From: Mesorhizobium sp. STM 4661
GTDB lineage: Bacteria > Pseudomonadota > Alphaproteobacteria > Rhizobiales > Rhizobiaceae
Direction: 5' to 3'
DNA: 38,926 bases
Assembly: GCF_000359125.1 (NCBI RefSeq)
Contig: NZ_CAAF010000083.1
Location: 1-38,926 of the forward strand
Shown here: positions 32,552-38,926 of the stretch, one piece after another
Layout of the letters: each line of letters starts with the position of its first letter
How positions within the stretch are numbered: the first letter of the stretch is position 1
Translations under genes and position numbers: made by a program
Notes under the pieces: model-generated
Database searches by the model: none
Told to the model about the DNA's origin: nothing
The model's input: only the letters and a program-made list of their open reading frames with translations

Positions 32552-34846
32552 ATGAAGGTTGCGGTTCTCGGCGGCGGGCCGGCCGGGCTCTACTTTGCCA
32601 TCTCGATGAAGCTCCGCGACGCCGCCCACGAGGTGACGGTGTTCGAGCGCAACCACGCCGACGACACGTTCGGCTGGGGCGTTGTCCTGTCGGCCGAGAC
32701 GCTCGACAATCTGACCAGGAACGATCCGGTCAGCGCCGTCTGGATAAAAAAACACTTCGCCTATTGGGACGACATCGCCGTCATCCATGATGGCGTGCGC
32801 ACGGTTTCGACCGGCCACGGCTTCTGCGGCATCGGCCGCAAGCGGCTGCTCGTCCTGCTACAGCGTCGGGCGCGCGAACTTGGTGTCAAGCTCGTCTTCG
32901 AGACCGATATCGGCGACCCCCGACCCTATATGGAAACGCACGATCTGGTGGTTGCCGCCGACGGGCTGAATTCGAAGGCGCGCGGCACCTTCGTCGAAAT
33001 CTTCAAGCCCGACATCGACACCCGCAAATGCAAGTTCGTCTGGCTGGGCACGCAACAGAAATTCGACGACGCCTTCACCTTCATCTTCGAGAAGACGGAG
33101 CATGGCTGGGTGTGGGCGCATGCCTACCAGTTCGACAGCCAGACAGCGACCTTCATCGTCGAATGCAGCGAGCAGACCTGGGAACGCTTCGGCTTCGGCG
33201 CGATGACGCAGCAGGAATCGATCGGCGTCTGCGAACGGATTTTCGCCAAGCATCTCGGCGGCCACGCGCTGATGACCAATGCCAATCACATCAGGGGTTC
33301 GGCCTGGATCAATTTCCCGCGCGTGCTGTGCGAGCGCTGGTCGTATGGGAATCTTGCCCTGATGGGCGATGCGGCGGCATCAGCGCATTTCTCGATCGGT
33401 TCGGGCACCAAGCTGGCGCTGGAAAGCGCGGTGGCGCTGGCCGACTATGTCAAGTCCGAGCCCGACCTCGAGGCTGCCTTCCGCAAATATGAGGATGCGC
33501 GGCGCACCGAAGTGCTGAAACTGCAGTCGGCGGCGCGCAATTCGCTCGAATGGTTCGAGGAGGTCGAACGCTATCTCGGCCTCGACCCGGTGCAGTTCAA
33601 CTATTCGCTGCTGACCCGCTCGCAACGCATCAGCCACGAGAATCTCAGGCTGCGCGACGCTGAATGGCTGGCGGGCGCGGAAGAATGGTTCCAGCGCCAG
33701 GCCGGTGCCGGCGGCAACAGCCTGCATCGCGCGCCGATGTTCGCGCCGTTCCGGCTGCGCGACATGGCGCTCAACAACCGCATCGTCGTCTCGCCGATGG
33801 CGCAATACAAGGCCGTCGACGGCTGTCCGACAGATTGGCATTTTGCCCATTACGCCGAACGGGCCAAGGGCGGTGCCGGCCTCGTCTATATCGAGATGAC
33901 CTGTGTCAGCCCGGAAGGCCGCATCACGCCGGGTTGCCCGGGATTCTACGCGCCCGAGCACGAGGCGGCGTGGGAGCGGCTGGTCGATTTCGTCCACGCC
34001 GAGACCGAGGCCAGGATCTGCGCCCAGATCGGCCATTCCGGCGCCAAGGGCTCGACCCGGCTCGGCTGGCAGGGAACCGACGTGCCGCTGCCAACAGGCA
34101 ACTGGCCTGTCATGGCGGCGTCGGCGGTCGCATGGTCACCTGAGAATCAGGTGCCGAAGGCGATGGACCGCGCCGACATGGCTTTGGTGCGCGACCAGTT
34201 CGTCGCCTCGGCCGAGATGGCGGCGCGCTGCGGTTTCGACATGCTCGAGATCCACGCCGCGCATGGCTATCTCCTGTCCTCTTTCATCACGCCGCTGACC
34301 AACCGGCGCACCGACGCCTATGGCGGCTCGCTGGAAAACCGCATGCGCTATCCGCTGGAAATTTTCCGCGCGGTGCGGGCCGTGTGGCCTGATGAAAAGC
34401 CTGTTTCGATGCGCATCTCGGCCAACGACTGGGTCGGCATCGAAGGGGTGACGCCGGCCGACGCAGTCGAGATCGCCCGGCTGCTGCACGAGGCCGGCGT
34501 CGACATCTGCGACGTCTCAGCCGGCCAGACCTCGGCCAATGCCAGACCGGTCTATGGCCGCATGTTCCAGACGCCGTTTTCCGACCGCATCCGCAACGAG
34601 GTCGGCATGGCGACAATGGCGGTCGGCAATATCTATGAGCCCGACCATGTCAATTCGATCCTGATGGCCGGCCGCGCCGATCTGGTGGCGCTGGCACGGC
34701 CGCATCTCACCGATCCCTACTGGACGCTGCATGCGGCGGTGACGCTCGGCGATCGCGGCGTCAAATGGCCGGATCCCTATCTACCCGGCCGCGACCAGGT
34801 CTACCGTCTCGCCGAACGCGACGCGGCTGCGGGGTTGAAAGTATGA
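32552..34846 (+). CDS. Bifunctional aryl-CoA monooxygenase/old-yellow-enzyme reductase (salicylyl-CoA or anthraniloyl-CoA type)
   Basis: A 764-residue fusion. Residues 1 to about 375 are an FAD monooxygenase: GGGPAGLYFAISM at 7-19, ADGLNSKARG, and GDAAASAHFSIGSGTKLALE near 270. Residues about 392-764 are an NADH:flavin (OYE) reductase: FAPFRLRDMALNNRIVVSPM, then HAAHGYLLSSFITPLTNRRT near 567 and YGGSLENRMRYP. The same architecture is known for 2-aminobenzoyl-CoA monooxygenase/reductase of Azoarcus evansii, which hydroxylates and dearomatises anthraniloyl-CoA, and relatives are annotated as salicylyl-CoA 5-hydroxylase. ATG 32552 has a GAGGAG site nine bases upstream. It leads an operon with overlapping starts. 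Whether the substrate is the amino- or hydroxy-benzoyl-CoA cannot be read from sequence alone. Confidence 0.92.
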   Translation: MKVAVLGGGPAGLYFAISMKLRDAAHEVTVFERNHADDTFGWGVVLSAETLDNLTRNDPVSAVWIKKHFAYWDDIAVIHDGVRTVSTGHGFCGIGRKRLLVLLQRRARELGVKLVFETDIGDPRPYMETHDLVVAADGLNSKARGTFVEIFKPDIDTRKCKFVWLGTQQKFDDAFTFIFEKTEHGWVWAHAYQFDSQTATFIVECSEQTWERFGFGAMTQQESIGVCERIFAKHLGGHALMTNANHIRGSAWINFPRVLCERWSYGNLALMGDAAASAHFSIGSGTKLALESAVALADYVKSEPDLEAAFRKYEDARRTEVLKLQSAARNSLEWFEEVERYLGLDPVQFNYSLLTRSQRISHENLRLRDAEWLAGAEEWFQRQAGAGGNSLHRAPMFAPFRLRDMALNNRIVVSPMAQYKAVDGCPTDWHFAHYAERAKGGAGLVYIEMTCVSPEGRITPGCPGFYAPEHEAAWERLVDFVHAETEARICAQIGHSGAKGSTRLGWQGTDVPLPTGNWPVMAASAVAWSPENQVPKAMDRADMALVRDQFVASAEMAARCGFDMLEIHAAHGYLLSSFITPLTNRRTDAYGGSLENRMRYPLEIFRAVRAVWPDEKPVSMRISANDWVGIEGVTPADAVEIARLLHEAGVDICDVSAGQTSANARPVYGRMFQTPFSDRIRNEVGMATMAVGNIYEPDHVNSILMAGRADLVALARPHLTDPYWTLHAAVTLGDRGVKWPDPYLPGRDQVYRLAERDAAAGLKV

Positions 34847-35616
34847 GCGCGCCGGGAACCATCGTGGGTCGACATGCGCTGGTCACTGGCGGTGGCTCCG
34901 GCGTCGGACGCGCTATCGCGCTGGTGCTGGCTGGCGCAGGCATCGCGGTGACCATCTGTGGCCGGCGTGAGACCGCGCTTGCCGAGGTCGCGGGGGAAAG
35001 CGCCCGCATCTTCGGCATTGCCGCCGACGTCACCGACGAGGCGTCGATGGCGTCGCTGTACAGCGAGGCGGAAGCGGCGCGCGGACCTTTCGACATCGTT
35101 GTCGCCAATGCCGGCATGTCCGGCAGCGCGCCGGCGCAGCGGACCTCGCTTACGGACTGGCAGCGGACGCTCGATGTCAACCTCACCGGGGCGTTCCTGA
35201 CGGTGAAGCCGGCGCTGGCCGGCATGGTCGCGCGGAAGACAGGCTGCATCATCTTCATTGCTTCTACCGCCGGCCTGAAAGGCTACGCTTACGTGGCGGC
35301 CTATGTCGCGGCCAAGCATGGCGTCGTCGGGTTGATGCGGGCGCTGGCGGTCGAGACCGCCAAATCCGGGGTGACCGTCAACGCCGTCTGCCCGGGCTTC
35401 GTCGAAACCGAGATGCTGGAAGTGTCCATCCAGCGCATCGTCGAAAAGACCGGCCGCTCAGTTGAGGAAGCCCGGACGAGACTGTCTTCGACAAACCCGC
35501 AAGGCCGCTTCATCCAGCCGGAGGAAGTCGCCGCCGCGGTGCTGTGGCTGTGCGGCGATGCCGCCCGGTCGATCACCGGCCAGGCGATCTCCGTTTCGGG
35601 GGGCGAGACGTGGTAG
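34843..35616 (+). CDS. SDR-family NAD(P)-dependent oxidoreductase
   Basis: A 257-residue short-chain dehydrogenase. The cofactor loop is TGGGSGVG (residues 15-22), the NAG motif is in VVANAGMSG, Ser lies in FIASTAG, and the catalytic YxxxK is in YVAAKHG. The C-terminal GQAISVSGGETW is standard. The start overlaps the hydroxylase stop (ATGA). In context it may act as a 3-hydroxyacyl-CoA dehydrogenase or reduce a cyclic ketone-CoA made by the upstream fusion enzyme. Confidence 0.92.
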   Translation: MSAPGTIVGRHALVTGGGSGVGRAIALVLAGAGIAVTICGRRETALAEVAGESARIFGIAADVTDEASMASLYSEAEAARGPFDIVVANAGMSGSAPAQRTSLTDWQRTLDVNLTGAFLTVKPALAGMVARKTGCIIFIASTAGLKGYAYVAAYVAAKHGVVGLMRALAVETAKSGVTVNAVCPGFVETEMLEVSIQRIVEKTGRSVEEARTRLSSTNPQGRFIQPEEVAAAVLWLCGDAARSITGQAISVSGGETW

Positions 35617-36080
35617 CCGGCCCCCTGCCCGCGCGCTCCGGGCCTGGCAAGGACCGTTTGCGCCTGTGGATACGGCTGCTGCGCGCCTCGCGCACAATCG
35701 AGGCGGAGCTGCGCGAGCGGCTGAAGAAGGAGTTCAACACCACGCTGCCGCGCTTCGACGTGATGGCGGCGCTCTACCGTGCGCCGGAAGGCATGCTGAT
35801 GAGCGACCTGTCGCGTTTCCTTTTGGTGTCCAACGGCAACGTGACTGGAATCGTCGACCGGCTGGTGTCGGAAGGGCTGGTCGCCCGCGCGCGCCGTAAC
35901 GGCGACCGTCGCACTTCGATGGTGCGGCTGACGGAGGAAGGCTCGAAGGCCTTTGCCATGATCGCCGCCGCGCATGAGGGGTGGATTGGCGAACTCCTCG
36001 ATACCGTCAGCGAGGATGAGGCGCGCCGGTTGACCGGCATGCTGAATTCGTTCCGCAGCAATTGGGAGGGACGGGAATGA
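35610..36080 (+). CDS. MarR-family transcriptional regulator (second)
   Basis: A 156-residue winged-helix regulator. The helix-turn-helix reads MLMSDLSRFLLVSNGNVTGIVDRLVSEGLV and the wing reads RRNGDRRTSMVRLTEEG. There is no ATG that fits; GTG 35610 overlaps the SDR stop by seven bases and gives the shortest credible N-terminus. Its own stop overlaps the next start (ATGA). Being inside the operon suggests autoregulation in response to an aryl-CoA or aromatic acid, as for other MarR proteins in aromatic catabolism. Confidence 0.87.
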   Translation: MVAGPLPARSGPGKDRLRLWIRLLRASRTIEAELRERLKKEFNTTLPRFDVMAALYRAPEGMLMSDLSRFLLVSNGNVTGIVDRLVSEGLVARARRNGDRRTSMVRLTEEGSKAFAMIAAAHEGWIGELLDTVSEDEARRLTGMLNSFRSNWEGRE

Positions 36081-36889
36081 CAAGAATGACCGGCCGCATG
36101 CCGAAGCATTTCCTCTGGCAGGTCGAAGGCAAGGTCGCAAGAATCCGGCTCGACCGGCCGGAGCGCAAGAACCCGCTGACCTTCGACAGCTACGCCGAAT
36201 TGCGCGATGTTTTTCGCGATCTCGTCTATGCCGACGATGTCGATGCGGTGGTGTTCCTGCCCAATGGCGGCAATTTCTGCTCCGGCGGCGATGTCCACGA
36301 GATCATCGGCCCCTTGGTCAAGATGGACATGAAGGCGTTGCTCGCCTTCACCCGCATGACCGGTGACTTCGTCAAGGCGATGCTGAACTGCGGCAAGCCG
36401 ATCATTGCGGCGGTTGACGGTGTGGCGGTGGGCGCCGGCGCCATCATCGCCATGGCGTCCGATATCCGCATCGCGACGCCGGAGGCCAAGACGGCGTTCC
36501 TTTTTACCCGTGTGGGCCTTGCCGGCTGCGACATGGGCGCATGCGCGATCCTGCCGCGCATCATCGGCCAGGGCCGCGCCGCCGAACTGCTCTACACCGG
36601 CCGAACCATGAGTGCCGCCGAAGGCGAGCGCTGGGGTTTCTATAACAGGCTGGTCGACGCCGCGGCGCTCGAAGCCGACGCGCTCGACATGGCGGCACGC
36701 ATCGTTTCCGGACCGACCTTTGCCCATGGCATCACCAAGACGCAGCTGAACCAGGAATGGTCGATGGGTCTCGAACAGGCGATCGAGGCGGAGGCGCAGG
36801 CGCAGGCGATCTGCATGCAGACCGGCGATTTCGAGCGCGCCTACAAGGCGTTTGTCGCCAAGGGAAAACCGGTATTCGCGGGGAATTGA
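36077..36889 (+). CDS. Enoyl-CoA hydratase/isomerase (crotonase) family protein, atypical active site
   Basis: A 270-residue crotonase-fold protein. The first oxyanion-hole block is GGNFCSGGDVHEII and the second is VGAGAIIAMASDIRIATPEA. By eye, the two Glu residues used by classical hydratases (E144 and E164 in rat) fall on Ile in GAIIAMASD and on a Thr/Phe position in TAFLFTRVGL. The usual PGAGGTQRL block reads AGCDMGACAIL. This points to a non-hydratase reaction such as hydrolytic C-C cleavage of a ring ketone. ATG 36077 overlaps the marR stop. A palindromic repeat separates it from the acyl-CoA dehydrogenase gene. Confidence 0.88.
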   Translation: MTRMTGRMPKHFLWQVEGKVARIRLDRPERKNPLTFDSYAELRDVFRDLVYADDVDAVVFLPNGGNFCSGGDVHEIIGPLVKMDMKALLAFTRMTGDFVKAMLNCGKPIIAAVDGVAVGAGAIIAMASDIRIATPEAKTAFLFTRVGLAGCDMGACAILPRIIGQGRAAELLYTGRTMSAAEGERWGFYNRLVDAAALEADALDMAARIVSGPTFAHGITKTQLNQEWSMGLEQAIEAEAQAQAICMQTGDFERAYKAFVAKGKPVFAGN

Positions 36890-36923
36890 GGATGAAGGTT
36901 TCAATGGAAACGTTCGCGGGACA

Positions 36924-37084
36924 GCGCCCCCCTCTGTCCTGCCGGACATCTCCCCCTCAAGGGGGGAGATCGACCTTCGTCTTGGCCTTCGCCAATCGCC
37001 ACTGCCGCAAGATGGGAGCCGACGCCGGAGCTGGCAATCTCCCCCCTAGAGGGGGAGATGTCCGGCAGGACAGAGGGGGGCGCC
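36924..37084. repeat. Mosaic palindromic intergenic repeat, copy 3
   Basis: Arms of about 45 bases (from gcgccc at 36924 and ending at 37084) mirror each other and share gtcctgccggacatctcccc with copy 2. The centre has ccttcgccaatcgccact and a run ending ccggagctggc. The right flank gcgccgtaaagcgc is also shared with copy 2, so the element includes a few bases outside the palindrome. It lies within the catabolic operon between the crotonase and acyl-CoA dehydrogenase genes. Confidence 0.87.
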
Positions 37085-37120
37085 GTAAAGCGCAAGGCCC
37101 GAAATACAGCGGAGGCATCC

Positions 37121-38269
37121 ATGCCTGACCGATCCTTCCTCTCCTGGCCCTTCTTCGAGGACCGCCACCGCGAGTTGGCCGAACGTCTCGACGCATGGTG
37201 CGCGACAAACCTGCCGGTGGCGCATGACGATGTCGACGCGGCCTGCCGCGAGCTGGTGGCAAAGCTCGGGCGGAACGGCTGGCTGAAGCCGACGGCGATC
37301 GATACCGCCAATCCTGGTCCGCTCGACGTGCGCACGCTCTGCGTCACGCGCGAGACGCTAGCCCGGCATGACGGTCTGGCCGACTTCGCCTTTGCCATGC
37401 AGGGGCTCGGCACAGGCGCGCTCAGCCTGTTCGGCACCTCGGATCAGCAGCGCTGGCTGGCCAAGACGCGTGCCGGCAAGGCGATCTCGGCTTTCGCGCT
37501 GTCGGAGCCGCGCTCCGGGTCTGATGTGGCCAATATGGAGATGACGGCCACGCCCGATGGCGACGACTATGTGCTGTCGGGCGAAAAGACCTGGATCTCC
37601 AATGGCGGCATCGCCGATCTCTACATCGTCTTTGCCCGCACCGGCGAGGCGCCAGGCGCCAAGGGGCTTTCAGCCTTTATCGTGCCATCAGACACGAAGG
37701 GGCTGACCATTGCCGAGCGGCTGGAAGTGATCGCGCCGCATCCGCTGGCGCGGCTGTCGTTCGAGGCCGTTCGTGTTCCAGTCTCGGCGCTGATCGGCAA
37801 GCCAAGCGACGGTTTTCGTATCGCCATGTCGGTGCTCGACGTATTCCGCTCGACCGTCGGTGCGGCCGCACTCGGCTTCGCGCGGCGCGCGCTGGACGAA
37901 AGCATCGGCAGAGTGGCCGAACGAAAACTGTTCGGCGCGCCGATGGCCGAGCTGCAGATGGTGCAGGGCCACATCGCCGACATGGCGCTGGACGTCGATG
38001 CCGCGGCGCTGCTGGTCTACCGTGCTGCCTGGACCAAGGACATGGGTGCGGCGCGGGTGACCCGCGAGGCGGCCATGGCGAAACTTTTCGCAACAGACCG
38101 CGCCCAGAGTGTCATCGACAAGGCCGTGCAACTGCATGGCGGCGATGGCGTGCGCAAGGGCCATATCGTCGAGAGCCTCTATCGCGAAATCCGGGCATTG
38201 CGCATCTACGAGGGCGCATCGGATGTGCAGAAGGTGGTGATTGCCAGGCAGGTGATGGGAGCGGTGTGA
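37121..38269 (+). CDS. Acyl-CoA dehydrogenase
   Basis: A 382-residue flavoprotein of the acyl-CoA dehydrogenase family. The FAD-binding block is AFALSEPRSGSDVAN (about 125-139), followed by KTWISNGG. The C-terminal LHGGDGVRKGHIVESLYREI and IYEGASDV hold the usual catalytic Glu and FAD contacts. ATG 37121 has a perfect GGAGG six bases upstream; the longer frame passes through the palindromic repeat and is not real. In this operon the enzyme probably oxidises a CoA thioester released from ring cleavage (a pimelyl- or cyclohexane-type thioester). The exact step is inferred. Confidence 0.92.
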   Translation: MPDRSFLSWPFFEDRHRELAERLDAWCATNLPVAHDDVDAACRELVAKLGRNGWLKPTAIDTANPGPLDVRTLCVTRETLARHDGLADFAFAMQGLGTGALSLFGTSDQQRWLAKTRAGKAISAFALSEPRSGSDVANMEMTATPDGDDYVLSGEKTWISNGGIADLYIVFARTGEAPGAKGLSAFIVPSDTKGLTIAERLEVIAPHPLARLSFEAVRVPVSALIGKPSDGFRIAMSVLDVFRSTVGAAALGFARRALDESIGRVAERKLFGAPMAELQMVQGHIADMALDVDAAALLVYRAAWTKDMGAARVTREAAMAKLFATDRAQSVIDKAVQLHGGDGVRKGHIVESLYREIRALRIYEGASDVQKVVIARQVMGAV

Positions 38270-38349
38270 GCCGCCGAATGAATTCCATGAACCGGATCGT
38301 TTCGAACGTCGTCATTGCGAACCGCATTTTGATTTAGGGGAGGCCAGAC

Positions 38350-38745
38350 ATGCACACCATCCTGCAGCCGGAAGGCTGGGCCAAGCCCGTCGGCTACGCC
38401 AACGGCGTCGCCGCTCGCGGGCAGCTCGTGTTCGTCGGCGGGCAGGTCGGCTGGAATGGACAATGCCAATTCGAGACCGATGATTTTACTGGCCAGGTGC
38501 GCCAGACGCTCGCCAACATCGTCGCCGTGCTGGCCGAGGCCGGCGGTGGCCCGCAGCATATCACCTCGATGACCTGGTATTTCACCGACAAGACCGAGTA
38601 TCTGGCGAATCTCAAGGGCATCGGCGAAGCCTATCGCGCCGTCATCGGCCGGCATTTTCCGGCCATGGCCGCCATGCAGGTGGTCGCACTTGTCGAGGAC
38701 CGCGCCAAGGTGGAGATCCAGGCCACGGCGGTGATTCCGGACTGA
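38350..38745 (+). CDS. Rid-family (YjgF/YER057c) protein lacking the RidA arginine
   Basis: A 131-residue trimer-forming Rid-fold protein. Conserved blocks are GQLVFVGGQVGWNGQ, QTLANIVAVLAEAGG and a final KVEIQATAVIPD. In E. coli RidA the catalytic Arg105 lies in FPARSCVEV; the aligned segment here is FPAMAAMQV, so Arg is replaced by Met. This places it with the Rid subfamilies that lack imine/enamine deaminase chemistry as known for RidA. It begins 80 bases after the acyl-CoA dehydrogenase stop with an AGGGGAGG ribosome site. Similar proteins are found in aminobenzoyl-CoA clusters, where a role on an enamine-type CoA intermediate is plausible but unproven. Confidence 0.88.
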   Translation: MHTILQPEGWAKPVGYANGVAARGQLVFVGGQVGWNGQCQFETDDFTGQVRQTLANIVAVLAEAGGGPQHITSMTWYFTDKTEYLANLKGIGEAYRAVIGRHFPAMAAMQVVALVEDRAKVEIQATAVIPD

Positions 38746-38790
38746 GGCTCGGCTCCTCTCCCAAGTCAGGCATCAAGCGTGTCGCAGTCG

Positions 38791-38926
38791 GCGCCGCCCC
38801 TCACCTGCCTGCCGGCATCCTCTCCCCGTAAACGGGGCGAGGGACGCTCTCATCGCCGGTTTCGCCAATCACCAGCGTTGCAGGACGTGCGCCGAGGTTG
38901 CGGCCGGCTTCTTTCTCCCCGTTCAC
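38791..38926. repeat. Partial intergenic repeat running off the window end
   Basis: The left arm (ctgcctgccggcatcctctcc) with a cccgtaaacggg hairpin is followed by a centre containing gtttcgccaatcaccagcg and gcaggac. This matches the centre of copies 1-3, so it is a diverged member whose right arm is only begun before the sequence stops. No gene is seen after 38745. Confidence 0.65.

Noticed and set aside
12311..37084. The recurring palindromes as a CRISPR array or insertion sequence
   Set aside because: Copies are far apart, lack regular spacers, and contain no transposase frame. They fit dispersed intergenic palindromic elements.
37058..37120. An upstream start for the acyl-CoA dehydrogenase within the repeat
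   Set aside because: The 21 extra residues come from repeat sequence, and a perfect GGAGG site precedes ATG 37121.

Overview
The window looks like a chromosomal segment of a rhizobial alphaproteobacterium, most likely Mesorhizobium or a close relative. GC is high, genes are packed with ATGA/TGATG overlaps, there is a complete YejABEF-type ABC operon with tandem binding proteins, and several ~160-bp mosaic palindromic intergenic repeats typical of that group recur. This assignment rests on gene content and style only.

Region 1 (1-8814) is a peptide-type ABC transporter operon: the tail of an unknown gene, a hairpin terminator, two tandem solute-binding proteins (one Sec-type, one Tat-type leader), permeases YejB and YejE, and the double ATPase YejF. 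A toxin-antitoxin cassette (unassigned antitoxin plus PIN/VapC toxin), preceded by a frameshifted VapB remnant, sits between yejE and yejF. The toxin stop overlaps the yejF start. Region 2 (8844-15307) is housekeeping or accessory: a GhrA-like hydroxyacid dehydrogenase, a small lipoprotein, a TPR-methyltransferase, a ligase-associated exonuclease with its ATP-dependent DNA ligase, and a single-pass membrane protein. Region 3 (15635-17625) looks like a small island beginning at tRNA-Thr(CGU): a HigBA-type toxin-antitoxin pair, an FkbM methyltransferase and a long perfect hairpin.

Region 4 (17651-38745) is the most interesting part, a divergent catabolic locus. Leftward run a metal-dependent cyclase/isatin-hydrolase-like hydrolase, an FAD oxidoreductase of the phytoene-desaturase/amine-oxidase type, a MarR regulator, and both subunits of an indolepyruvate-type 2-ketoacid:ferredoxin oxidoreductase. 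Rightward run a second FAD oxidoreductase of the same family, a complete family-5 ABC importer, an exported VOC protein, then a tightly coupled operon with a fused aryl-CoA monooxygenase/old-yellow-enzyme reductase (salicylyl-CoA or anthraniloyl-CoA type), an SDR, a second MarR, an atypical crotonase, an acyl-CoA dehydrogenase and a Rid-family protein.

My working model, which is inference, is that region 4 takes up and degrades an indole- or anthranilate-type aromatic. A lactam such as isatin would be opened to isatinate (a 2-keto acid). The ketoacid oxidoreductase could convert isatinate directly to anthraniloyl-CoA, and the fused monooxygenase/reductase plus beta-oxidation-like enzymes would dismantle the ring. 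The alternative is conventional arylpyruvate (indolepyruvate) oxidation beside an independent salicylyl-/anthraniloyl-CoA pathway whose CoA ligase lies outside the window.
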